From Candidatus Nanopelagicales bacterium (GTDB lineage Bacteria; Actinomycetota; Actinomycetes; S36-B12): a stretch of DNA of 64,000 nucleotides. Below are positions 17,890 to 26,247 of this stretch, piece after piece; the stretch's first letter is position 1, and every line of letters starts with the position of its first letter. The position numbers and the translations under genes were made by a program. The stretch is from positions 144,355-208,354 of the forward strand of contig JAPKAV010000001.1 of the NCBI GenBank assembly GCA_028825115.1. The letters run 5' to 3'. Below the pieces are notes generated by a model. It saw only the letters and a program-made list of their open reading frames with translations. It was not told the DNA's origin and ran no database searches.

Positions 17890-18614
17890 TCGTAGCAATT
17901 CTTATTGGCCGTAAAGGGTCCACGGGATTTCCCGGCAAGAACACAACCGAAATCGCTGGGCACCCCATGGCTTGGTGGCCCCTTGAGGCGGCCAGGCAAA
18001 CTCTCGAAATAGATATTACCTACGTGTCCACAGATGATCCCGCCTTGGCTGAAATCGGCATTGAGCTGGGGGCACATCTAATTGAACGTCCACCTTACCT
18101 AGCCAGCAACATGGCATTGGGCGAAGACGCTTTTGTCCACGCACACCAAGTAATCAATCAGGAGCTGAAGGCTGCGGGAACCCCACCTGAACTTTATGTG
18201 CTGCTCATGGCCAACGCTGTCACGATCTCGCCTGCGCAAATAAGGGAAGGAATCTCCCAGATGCGGAGCAGATCAGATCTTGATTCGGCAGTCACGGTCT
18301 CCTGTTACAACATGTGGAGTCCGCTGCGTGCCCGTAAAATCAGCGATGACGGACTTCTTCAACCATTTGTCCCCTTCGATGTTTTCGGTGACCCTGCCAC
18401 ATTGAACTGCGATCGGGACTCCCAGGGAGATGTTTGGTTTGCAGACATGGGTGTCTCGATTGTGCGACCACGAAACCTCGATGCTCTTGGCTCGGGTCTC
18501 TTGCCGCAAAAATGGATGGGTCAACGCATATACCCCATCAAGAATGTGGCTGGGCTTGACGTTGACTATCGATTCCAAATGCCACAGGCCCAGTGGTGGT
18601 TAGAGAACTCTTAG
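17886..18614 (+). CDS. Cytidylyltransferase (CMP-sugar acid synthetase family)
   Basis: 242 aa. It begins VAILIGRKGSTGFPGKN, the CTP-binding loop of the NeuA/KdsB/PseF superfamily, and ends with DVDYRFQMPQAQWW, typical of the C-terminal dimer arm. It overlaps the epimerase by ATGA. It probably activates an acidic sugar with CMP. No NeuB or KDO-8-phosphate synthase gene adjoins it, so its substrate either comes from the operon at 4-12654 or is a different acid made with the radical SAM and hydroxyacid dehydrogenase genes. It ends two bases from the convergent dehydrogenase gene, leaving no room for a separate terminator. Confidence 0.88.
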   Translation: MIVAILIGRKGSTGFPGKNTTEIAGHPMAWWPLEAARQTLEIDITYVSTDDPALAEIGIELGAHLIERPPYLASNMALGEDAFVHAHQVINQELKAAGTPPELYVLLMANAVTISPAQIREGISQMRSRSDLDSAVTVSCYNMWSPLRARKISDDGLLQPFVPFDVFGDPATLNCDRDSQGDVWFADMGVSIVRPRNLDALGSGLLPQKWMGQRIYPIKNVAGLDVDYRFQMPQAQWWLENS

Positions 18615-18616
18615 GA

Positions 18617-19609
18617 TTAGCCTCGAAACAGTTGTTGGGATAGGTACTCATCTTCAGGAACGAGGTTTTGTAGGTCAAGCCCTCGCAGAAATCGCACGAC
18701 CTCCTCAGTGGCTTCTATCTCCATTCGAGAGCGGCAGTCAATTGACATGGACCCCATGTGACAAGTGAGCAGGCACCTGTCTATCTCACCTAAAGGTCCC
18801 ACATAAGGCTCATCTTGGAATACGTCGATCGCCGCACCCCCAAGATGCCCTTCACTCAATACCTGATAGAGGTCGGACTCGTTAATGATTCCTCCGCGGG
18901 AGGTATTGATGATGAGCGCATCTGGCTTCATCTGGCGCAATTGTTGTAGCCCTATCATGTTACGTGTCTGCTTTGTAAATGGCACGTGGACGCTAATTAC
19001 GTCCGCCTCTCGATAAATCGTATCCTTGCTGACCCACTCTAATTTCGACTCGGGGACCAATTTATGTTCTGGATTCAAATCATTAACGAGGGTTCGAGGG
19101 GTGCCAAAAACTGGGATTCGCCGAAGCACCCGACTGCCGATACGGCCGGTTCCGATGATCCCGATCGTGACTTCCGATATCCGCCGACCCATGTGGCGAT
19201 CCCACTCGCCCCGATGCATCTTTAGATTAGCAAGGTGTGTGTGGCGCAAGAGCGACAATATCAACCCGATGGTCAATTCAGCCACCGCCGGAGCGGGTGC
19301 TTCGGGGGTATAGGAGACGGCTATCCCGCGCTCACGAGCCGCATGCAAGTCCACGTTGTCCAGACCAATGCCTACTCGAGAAATAAGCTTAAGATTAGTA
19401 GCAGCATCCATTACCGTCGCAGTGATTGGTTCTGTTCCGGCGATAATAATTTCAGTATCGACAGCCATCTGCGCCAACTCTGCTTCCTTGAGTCGGCGGC
19501 CAAGAGGATTGACTGAGTACCCGGCATCTGTTGAGGCCAACAACTCAAGCGGGAGATTGTTGTGCGCGCCGAACGGAACCGTCGTTATAAGAACACGTGC
19601 CACGGACAC
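18617..19609 (-). CDS. D-isomer-specific 2-hydroxyacid dehydrogenase (phosphoglycerate dehydrogenase-like)
   Basis: 330 aa. The NAD loop is IGIIGTGRIGSRVL. Catalytic residues are Arg in NTSRGGIINE, Glu in DVFQDEPY and His in CHMGSMS, all present, so the enzyme looks active. Two GTG starts are possible; the second, at 19603, has GGAGG at better spacing. It lacks a C-terminal ACT domain, so it is not a full SerA. In context it should interconvert a 2-keto and 2-hydroxy acid needed for an acidic sugar. The gene follows the damaged HAD gene on the same strand and converges on the cytidylyltransferase. Confidence 0.9.
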   Translation of the reverse strand: MSVARVLITTVPFGAHNNLPLELLASTDAGYSVNPLGRRLKEAELAQMAVDTEIIIAGTEPITATVMDAATNLKLISRVGIGLDNVDLHAARERGIAVSYTPEAPAPAVAELTIGLILSLLRHTHLANLKMHRGEWDRHMGRRISEVTIGIIGTGRIGSRVLRRIPVFGTPRTLVNDLNPEHKLVPESKLEWVSKDTIYREADVISVHVPFTKQTRNMIGLQQLRQMKPDALIINTSRGGIINESDLYQVLSEGHLGGAAIDVFQDEPYVGPLGEIDRCLLTCHMGSMSIDCRSRMEIEATEEVVRFLRGLDLQNLVPEDEYLSQQLFRG

Positions 19610-19657
19610 TTGCCTCCAGTCGTTGCAGATCGAATTTGAACCATAAGCCCCTTGAGT

Positions 19658-20314
19658 CTATTGCGGAGGGTTCGTCATTACTAGGCGGTTCGCATTGGAC
19701 AGATCATGCAAATTATCGATCACGGCACTAGATTCAATAAATTTCGATGCGCTGCACGAACATACCTGGATGAATTGCACACCAGTGATGGTGGCCGCCT
19801 GCAGGTCCTCAAAACTATCCCTGACAAGGATGCATGATGTGGGGATACGGCCTTGAGCCGTAATTACTTCTTGAATTGATAACCCCTTATCTGGAGGCCT
19901 TCCTAAAATACATCTGCAGTACTGAGTGAGGTCCCGCTTGTCAAAAATACTTCGTAACTCATCGGTCGGTGTTGCTGAGACGGCGTACAAAGTTGACTCC
20001 TCGAACCACTCAGCGACGGCAGCGCCCGCTCCAGGAATTTCCGGAGCCTCCATCACTCCTTGAACTACGGCTACGGAAAAGCACGTGATGCGATCTGCAA
20101 GCTCCCGTTCCGTGGGTGCCCGGCCAACAATCATGAGATGGAGCGCTGCGATTTTTTCATTCCTATTTACTCCACCATGCGCACGGTGAAAGGAAACTAC
20201 TTCGTCATGGGCATCAGGATAATCGCTGAAGGCATCTCCCTTTATTGTCAGCGAGTCAATGAGAACAACATCTACGTCGGGAAAAACAGCTTCTGGATAA
20301 CTGAGTTTGGACAT
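19658..20314 (-). CDS. HAD-superfamily phosphatase, degenerate copy B
   Basis: 218 aa, open from ATG to stop and alignable along its length with the HAD copy at 27524-28189. Copy A has DVDGVLIDS; this copy has DVDVVLIDS, a Gly-to-Val change next to the nucleophile loop. The second acidic motif LVGDSRED of copy A reads LVRDSFED here. Four residues are also missing after GDAF, where copy A has a short direct repeat (AFSSAFSD). The nucleophile and acid/base aspartates themselves remain. It is probably a copy under relaxed selection, though residual activity cannot be excluded. It begins 2 bases after the SDR stop. Confidence 0.75.
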   Translation of the reverse strand: MSKLSYPEAVFPDVDVVLIDSLTIKGDAFSDYPDAHDEVVSFHRAHGGVNRNEKIAALHLMIVGRAPTERELADRITCFSVAVVQGVMEAPEIPGAGAAVAEWFEESTLYAVSATPTDELRSIFDKRDLTQYCRCILGRPPDKGLSIQEVITAQGRIPTSCILVRDSFEDLQAATITGVQFIQVCSCSASKFIESSAVIDNLHDLSNANRLVMTNPPQ

Positions 20315-20316
20315 AA

Positions 20317-21042
20317 CTATTCACCACCTGAGATGGCGTTCACCTGACCTGTTACATAGGTATTTTGCTCCGACCCAAGCCAAAACAGATAGTCGACTAT
20401 TTCGGAGACGTCAGCTGCCCTATTGATTGGGATGAGAGACTTCCGCTCCTGAAGATTCCGACTCGAGAACGCGGAGTGCATCTTGGTGTCTGTTACGCCG
20501 ATGCGAACAACGTTGGAAAGAACGTTGTTCGCAGCCCAGTCGCGGGCAAGTCGTGGGATGAACTCGCACGCGTGGTTGGCTAAGGCATAGGCGAAGGAAT
20601 CCACTCCTCCCCCAAATTTCACACCGATGCTCGAACCGATGACAATCCGTCCCCAGCCTCGTTTGGCCATCTTGGGCCCAAGAGCGCTCAGCAAAACATA
20701 GTTTGCCAAGGCACCAACGTTCATTGTTTGATGAAGAAGATCAATATCTATTGACTCGAGACTCATTGGCGCAGCGAAGGCTGCCAAGCACACGAGGGCA
20801 TCGCAGTTGGTAATAGCGGGGTCTTGAGCCGCCGACTGTACACTGTTGAGATCACTGAGATCAAGTTCTATGAGATCCAAGCCGGGGTGTGAGAGTGAAA
20901 GGGATCGAAGGGCTTCTGGATTACGGTGAAAGTGTCCCGTTACGCGGAATCCGGCGTCAAGGTACTTCCGAGTCATAGCCAGTCCGATGTCCGAACTTGC
21001 GCCTAATATTAGCGCCTTGCGTTCTCCGTGGCTCTCACTCAT
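20317..21042 (-). CDS. Short-chain dehydrogenase/reductase, full-length copy B, catalytic Lys replaced
   Basis: 241 aa, classical SDR length. The nucleotide loop is LILGASSDIGLAMTR. The catalytic Ser strand IVIGSSIGVKFGGG and the Tyr are present in FAYALANHACEF, but the Lys expected four residues after Tyr is Asn (YALAN instead of YxxxK). This replacement should impair or change activity. The gene has a truncated second copy at 28192-28569 that also has Asn. Related SDRs from sugar clusters normally read YALSKHA here (from memory). It sits between the TIGR04326-like tail remnant and the HAD gene, the same order as in copy A. Confidence 0.85.
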   Translation of the reverse strand: MSESHGERKALILGASSDIGLAMTRKYLDAGFRVTGHFHRNPEALRSLSLSHPGLDLIELDLSDLNSVQSAAQDPAITNCDALVCLAAFAAPMSLESIDIDLLHQTMNVGALANYVLLSALGPKMAKRGWGRIVIGSSIGVKFGGGVDSFAYALANHACEFIPRLARDWAANNVLSNVVRIGVTDTKMHSAFSSRNLQERKSLIPINRAADVSEIVDYLFWLGSEQNTYVTGQVNAISGGE

Positions 21043-21144
21043 GTCATTAGTCTAGACCACTGATTTAGTGCAACAGTGAGAAGTTGCATGCATGGGAAGG
21101 TAGAGAGCTCAACTTAAATCGACTGCCTATCCCATAGGGACAAG

Positions 21145-21351
21145 TCATGGTGAATCGATCAATGCACGCGACTTAGTTAGGCCACTATCCAGGTACATTG
21201 CGTAGGTCTGGTCCATGGATCTTGCCCTGGCGTCAAAGTTGAGTTTTCCATGAGCAGCAGCCAGGCCACGCAAGGCCATAATCGCTACATCCGATTCATT
21301 AAAGTTGGAGGCGACTAGTAGAGAGACCTGAACTAATTGTGTTGGTGTCAA
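21145..21351 (-). pseudogene. Chimeric remnant: HAD tail joined to TIGR04326-like tail
   Basis: 68 codons. The first half (QLVQVSLLVASNFNESDV) matches the C-terminal region of the HAD phosphatase (FIQVSPLASSKFDESDV in copy A). The second half (YAMYLDSGLTKSRALIDSP) matches the last residues of the TIGR04326-like protein (YAMYLDGGLTKWYALLASL). The switch falls at an Ala-rich stretch present in both parents, which suggests recombination at short homology. No ribosome site or complete domain is present. It is a scar that records a deletion which once removed most of a TIGR04326-like gene and an upstream HAD gene. Confidence 0.8.
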
Positions 21352-21636
21352 CCCAAAAAGTAAACCCAGAGGGAGACGTGGTTCTTGGTGGCCACTGCAG
21401 CGAGATTGTTGCTGAAAGCAGGGAGGTCTACTTTTAGGTGCTCGTTAAAAAGGGTTGCACCTTAGACACAATAACTGCATGTAAGTCCCCAAAACTGCGG
21501 GCCTTAAAACCCATGCCGCGGTGTCTTGATCGAACTAGTAGACTGGGCCGCGTGGTAATTGGTAGGAGTTTTTAAGGGATATTTTCTTGGAGCAATTTCA
21601 TCCGTCTTTGGAGCTGGCGGCTCTGAGCAACTTGTC

Positions 21637-22542
21637 TCAATTCTCAGGATCGGGTTGGGGTATTGCGGCGTACACCTGGTCGGGTGGCCCTGGCAACCTG
21701 CTTTCAAAGGCGTTCAGAAGGCCGGTGCTCATAAAGTCCACCCACTCTCCTGTCCCTCCCTTACGAAGTGTACTTTTTTTTGCTCGAGATCTTGAACGAA
21801 GACGGGTTTCAAGGTCGGTTTGAGCTGCTTCAATCCGAGTTCGTTCAATTGAGTCTGCAATAATGGGGGCATCTTTGACGAATTGCAGGCCTAGATGAGT
21901 GAGTATTCCCTGAATAGTCGGGACAGGGTCACCTTCAAATACCTCATACTGAACCCAGTGAATCCGAGGGTCTTGACTCGCTACCTCGCCCCAGTCATTG
22001 ATCCAGTTGTAGTAGTACTCAATAGGAACTTCCGTTTGACCACTCGTGAGGGCTGTGAGTGATTTGAGGAAGCCATCCTTTCGAGGAAGGTCGGCTATCA
22101 AATTATGTTGCCAGTGGGATTTATCAGCGAGCACATGGAAATATCTGCTGATCATCATGTCACGCAAATCTCTGGATGTCACTAGTAAACCAGTTCCGAG
22201 TTCCAAAGCAAGCTCGACAGTGGACTCTACGTAATGCGAATGAGTCTTGATGAAAGTGTACCTGTGTGAGGATTGAGATCGTACAAAACGAGGAGACAAG
22301 TCATGGTCGTGATGCAACTCCCGCCGTCGACGACGCCTTAGCAATGAACGGCTGGCGTCAACGTACGGAAGTTGTCGAAAAAGTTGCTCGATACGTGTAG
22401 TACCTGACTTGGGTAACCCAGCACACCACACGAGGTTGTGTGGCAGGTCAAAGTTCCTTGACTGCAAGTCAAGTCTCAAGTCGTGCGTTACCTCGCCAAG
22501 TATTTGAGGGAGGTCACGCACCGACGGCAAAGAATGCATCAT
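21637..22542 (-). CDS. Sulfotransferase-domain protein
   Basis: 301 aa. The PAPS 5'-phosphosulfate loop is GLPKSGTTRIEQLF at about residues 42-55. The 3'-phosphate region is visible as VTSRDLRDMMISRYFH (Arg and Ser residues), and WVQYEVFEGDP follows, the usual order in the sulfotransferase 1 family. It transfers sulfate from PAPS to a hydroxyl or amino group, here most likely on the surface glycan. No PAPS synthesis genes are in the window. It looks intact, unlike the genes on either side. Confidence 0.85.
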   Translation of the reverse strand: MMHSLPSVRDLPQILGEVTHDLRLDLQSRNFDLPHNLVWCAGLPKSGTTRIEQLFRQLPYVDASRSLLRRRRRRELHHDHDLSPRFVRSQSSHRYTFIKTHSHYVESTVELALELGTGLLVTSRDLRDMMISRYFHVLADKSHWQHNLIADLPRKDGFLKSLTALTSGQTEVPIEYYYNWINDWGEVASQDPRIHWVQYEVFEGDPVPTIQGILTHLGLQFVKDAPIIADSIERTRIEAAQTDLETRLRSRSRAKKSTLRKGGTGEWVDFMSTGLLNAFESRLPGPPDQVYAAIPQPDPEN

Positions 22543-22725
22543 TTTTCCATACTAGTACTCCGGTACGGCAATCGAGGCTTTGCAGTTAAAATAGGCTGGG
22601 ACGCCGCATTTAACTCATAAAAAGAACTTTCCCCATGACCACGGGAATAGGGCATCAGATGCGGCTCGTAGACGCTGATTCTGTGCTGTTCCCGCGATCC
22701 ATAGACAGACGACAATGGCCCCCAC

Positions 22726-23382
22726 TTAATCCTTCACTTCACGAAGCAACTCGTCGATAACTTCCTTAATCCCCATGAGGTTTGTCACGGTACGAGATGC
22801 CCCGGCAAGAGCAAGGGCGGGAGTTTCCCCGACTTGGACGAAAAGAATGCGATTCTCCATCGCTGCAACAGCATCATGTTCGCTGTCTCCAATAAAGAGG
22901 CATTGCGTGGCGCTGTACCCGTGCTTGTGAATCAGAGTGCGAACGGCAGTGGCCTTCGATTGCGGCACTCCATTAACCAACCGGAAGTAGTCGATCATCA
23001 CCACGGTGACGCAAGATTTGTTTGAGTCCAAGATCAGGTGTGGCCGAGACATTGTGCATAAGGAACCTTGCGTGCGTGGATGCGAGAGCAACGGATGCCC
23101 CTAGAATTTCTGGCTCTCCCATCACTTTTTGCAGAAAAAAGCACAGAAAACGCATCAGTCAGTTCCAAGGCTCACTGCTCGCTCAAAATGACACCAAATA
23201 ACTGCTCGTAGATCATTTCAAATTTACGCAACCGATTTACCCCGCCATTTGCACGGTGCAGTTCGAGGATCGCCTCACTGTGTTTGGGAGATCCGAACAA
23301 AGGGTCAACGAACGTCTGTCCTTTTGCGGCGATAGAGTCAAGGAGCACCCCGTCGACATCAAGAAATACAACGTCTTTTCAT
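22726..23382 (-). pseudogene. HAD phosphatase pseudogene (third copy)
   Basis: Reading across frames gives a HAD phosphatase related to the copies at 19658 and 27524: VVFLDVDGVLLDSIAAKGQ, then RANGGVNRLRKFEMIYEQ, then EPEILGASVAL, HNVSATP, and finally CLFIGDSEHDAVAAMENR. The lesions are visible. A start ATG at 23382 is followed by a run of four A where three would keep the frame. A TGA interrupts the frame after ILSEQ. Further shifts occur near 23130 and 23010. It lies 24 bases after the aminotransferase gene, so an aminotransferase-HAD pair once existed here. Both members are now damaged. Confidence 0.85.
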
Positions 23383-23406
23383 CACACAAGAATAAAGCTT
23401 CCACGG

Positions 23407-24507
23407 CTATCTGTGCTTCGCATACTCTAATATTTCAGAACTGCACTGAGACCAGAACTGCCTCATGAGATTAGAAGGACCTGCAGTTATGCGTACAAAG
23501 TTTTCTAAAGGATAATCTGAAAGTGGTCCACGAATGGCGTAACCGGACGCTCGAGCGGAGGCCACCAATTGCACCGCTGATTTGCGTGACGCGCGCTCAA
23601 GTAATACGAAGTTGGCGTGGGAGGTAGATGTGATCAGACCAGATTCGAAAAACTTATTCATGAGATATTCTCTTCCAGCAACGACATCAGAAACACGGGC
23701 CAAAGCCCAGTCGAGATGATCAAGAATATAGTGTCCGGCTAAAAGGGCAATGGAATTAGACTTTGTCACGCCGCGGAACTTTTCTACCTCAGATATTCGC
23801 TCTGCTGGTCCAACGCAAAAACCCAGTCTGAGCCCCGCGAGCCCGCGGGCCTTCGAGAACGTTTGAGCGACAATGACATTCGGATAATCCGTGATCAAAT
23901 TCAGTGCTGACTCTGGCGTAAACAACCAGTATGCCTCGTCAACAAGCAAAATGGCGCCAGCATCGAGTGCAGCATTCGCGATTATACCAAGTTCCGCCGA
24001 GCGCATCAAGGTACCTGTGGGTTGGTTTGGATTTGCAAGCACTATCAAACGTGGTTGCTCTTTGACAATGACGTTAATCAAACTTTCCAGGTCCACGTTC
24101 AAATTAGAGTCGAATGGGAACCCAATAAGCCTCGCTCCGCACTTCGCGGCAAATACCTCGTAAAGGGAATAAGAAGGGCTCAATACAAGAACATCGGTCC
24201 CCTCGTCCACGTACGCTTCGAATACCATCCCCAAGGCCTCGGAGGACCCAGCCGTGACGGTCAGGTTTGTTGGGAGCAAACCAAGCCAATCAGCAATGCG
24301 TCTTTCAAGGCGCTCTGAGTCGTGGTAGGCCGCCAGATCATTAGATCTTATTCGCCCCAACATTGCAGCTAAAATTTCCTCATCCTAGCCGATGACATCC
24401 TCATTTCGATCCATCCGGACCAGTTCAGAGCGATCTTCGAAAGGTATTGTCACGCGATTTATCCGCGCACTGCGTTCGCTGATCGGAGGGGTGAATTTCG
24501 GTTGCAT
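23407..24507 (-). pseudogene. Class I/II aminotransferase (HisC-like) with in-frame amber codon
   Basis: The 318-codon frame starting at 24363 (MLGRIRSND) lacks the usual N-terminus. The missing part lies directly upstream in the same frame (about 40 codons from ATG 24507, ending DRNEDVIG), separated by one TAG. Family members have Trp there (GW followed by acidic residues), so TGG to TAG is the likely change. The rest is normal: substrate/PLP motifs NPNQPTGT, DEAYW and the lysine in FSKARGLAGLRLG. If the ATG at 24363 is used, the N-terminal arm is lost. It would transaminate a phosphorylated or keto sugar-type acid; the role is unknown. Confidence 0.75.
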
Positions 24508-24514
24508 CAGGAAG

Positions 24515-24751
24515 TCACATACCCAACTGGGAAGCCGAGTTCCACTTTTGGAGTTCGGAATAGGAGTCAAGCGGCGTAGAATTACGGTGGGTAGTCTCCA
24601 TAGGAAGTTGACCCACATAGGCCTCAAAAATTGGGTTGGTGTTGTCGGGGATGGCAAATTGCACATGGTAGAAGTCAAGGAAAGCAACCGTCTGAGCGCG
24701 GTCATCATAGCCTGCTTGTGTTGATTCAGACTGCGTGATTGAGTGACTCAT
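24515..24751 (-). CDS. Small hypothetical protein, possibly a gene remnant
   Basis: 78 aa. The ATG follows AAAGGA and GAGGAA, a credible ribosome site, and the frame ends 8 bases before the aminotransferase start. The sequence (for example FLDFYHVQFAIPDNTNPIF) looks like ordinary coding sequence but matches no family I know. It may be the truncated N-terminus of a longer gene lost during the rearrangements of this region. Confidence 0.4.
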   Translation of the reverse strand: MSHSITQSESTQAGYDDRAQTVAFLDFYHVQFAIPDNTNPIFEAYVGQLPMETTHRNSTPLDSYSELQKWNSASQLGM

Positions 24752-25147
24752 TTCCTCTGTTTCCTTTAATGTGTGCGCAGCCTAAGCTACTTTTTCACAA
24801 TTCTGATTAAAGCAGAGCTAGGTATTTTTACCAGCAGTAGTACCGTGGAGGGAAAAAATGGTTTGTGATTTTGCACTCCAAGATTCATTGCAATCGAAGT
24901 AGGGCGAGAAGAACTTACCTGGTCTTCATTATAACGAAGCTAGGGTTACCAGATGCAATAGTAAAAAATTGACATCTGGCCTAGTTAATGGCCTGACCAT
25001 TGCCCGACTTAATGATTGAATCTACATGACTGAGCGTTTTATGAACCGCAACGACTCGGTCTTTTGGGTTTGCCGATTTTGTTATTCATTTCCTGGAGCG
25101 GCACCCGGAAGTGAATCAACCCGTTAACGGTTTGATTCATTGTTCTA
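24752..25147. other. Divergent gap, AT-rich, nothing recognised
   Basis: About 400 bases, visibly more AT-rich than the genes around it. It separates the minus-strand aminotransferase remnant from the plus-strand FkbM methyltransferase. No frame, hairpin or repeat stands out. Confidence 0.5.
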
Positions 25148-26056
25148 GTGTTTCGTGTGTATGATAAAACTGTGAAAGCATTGCTAAAATCATTATTTCT
25201 CGCTCCAGTTGGCTGGACATCGGTGTACTTGAAGATTCTTGGCAAGATGCGGCCCCAGTGGAGTTCAATTCTGAATGACCAGATGTATGAAGAGAGCATT
25301 GCCAGAACTAGTTCTATCAGACACGAAAGATCTGGCGAGGGTTCCGAAATAAATTTGCGTATCCATGCTCCAAACGCGACGTGTCGATTTAGGGCAGACT
25401 CCTTTTCCACCAAAGAGCCGGAAACTCTGGAGTGGATCGAGCAGTGGGGGGGAAATGGAGCTTTTTTCGATGTTGGAGCAAATATCGGGTTGTATAGCCT
25501 CTACTTTGCCAAGTTATTTAGTGACCAAGTATACGCATTCGAACCATCCGCGTTAAACCTTGGACTACTCGCTAAGAACATCGCACTAAACGAATTGAGT
25601 GATCAAATTGTGGTTATGCCAATTCCGCTGACTGCGAGTAATGTCACAGATAGCCTCACCTTGTCCCAGACTAATGAGGGTGGAGCGCAGTCCACATTTG
25701 GAGCCACATACGGTCATGATGGGCTTTCCCTCATAAAAAAGATGACTTATCGAATGCCCGGATGTAGTTTGGACTTTCTTATTGCGAGTGGGGTTGTTCC
25801 CGAATTACCGTCGTTACTCAAGATTGATGTGGATGGGATAGAACACTTGGTCCTTGAAGGGGCGCAGGCTGTCTTGCGCTCAGCATCCCTGCGTTCGATA
25901 CTTATTGAGGTAAATGATGAGTTTGTGGAACTCGCATCAGGAGTCAATCGCCAACTACTTAATTCGGGGTTTAAACTGGATTCTAAGCGTCATGGCGACA
26001 TGTTCCAAGAAACTAAATTCTTACATACATTCAATCAAATCTGGGTGAGAAATTGA
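25148..26056 (+). CDS. FkbM-family SAM-dependent methyltransferase
   Basis: 302 aa from GTG 25148; a second in-frame GTG at 25172 (MKALLKSLFLAP) is as likely. The SAM loop is FFDVGANIGLYSLYFA at about residues 107-122, followed by VYAFEPS, and the family signature LLKIDVDGIEHLVLEGA lies near residue 226. This order is diagnostic for FkbM O-methyltransferases (Methyltransf_21), which act on sugars and polyketides. It stands alone on the plus strand between blocks of decayed genes and appears intact. The substrate is presumably a glycan hydroxyl. Confidence 0.9.
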   Translation: MFRVYDKTVKALLKSLFLAPVGWTSVYLKILGKMRPQWSSILNDQMYEESIARTSSIRHERSGEGSEINLRIHAPNATCRFRADSFSTKEPETLEWIEQWGGNGAFFDVGANIGLYSLYFAKLFSDQVYAFEPSALNLGLLAKNIALNELSDQIVVMPIPLTASNVTDSLTLSQTNEGGAQSTFGATYGHDGLSLIKKMTYRMPGCSLDFLIASGVVPELPSLLKIDVDGIEHLVLEGAQAVLRSASLRSILIEVNDEFVELASGVNRQLLNSGFKLDSKRHGDMFQETKFLHTFNQIWVRN

Positions 26057-26247
26057 TTATCACTAACTTACGATGAGCAAAGGAACCATCTGAGAAAAAT
26101 AAAGTCGGTTTCTATCTGGACAATTATTCTTCCACGCAATTAACGCGGGCTTGTAAAACTTGATTTGCTCCTCCGAAAATAGGGAGTGAAGACAACTTAT
26201 CTGCGTCGAGACAGTTAATGTTTTTACCTCTTTATCTCTTTAGCACT

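Larger units (their letters stand above)
19658..21260 (-). repeat. Segmental duplication, copy B (TIGR04326-like tail, SDR, HAD)
   Basis: This block matches 27524-28785 in gene order, strand, protein sequence and intergenic DNA. The stop-to-start spacing between the TIGR04326-like tail and the SDR is the same (102 bases) in both, and the gap sequences share stretches such as gggaggtagag / gggaaggtagag. Copy B keeps the full SDR. Divergence is visible at many positions, so the duplication is not recent. Confidence 0.85.

Noticed and set aside
25039-25413. 124-codon minus-strand frame
   Set aside because: It is antisense to the clear FkbM methyltransferase and has no motif.
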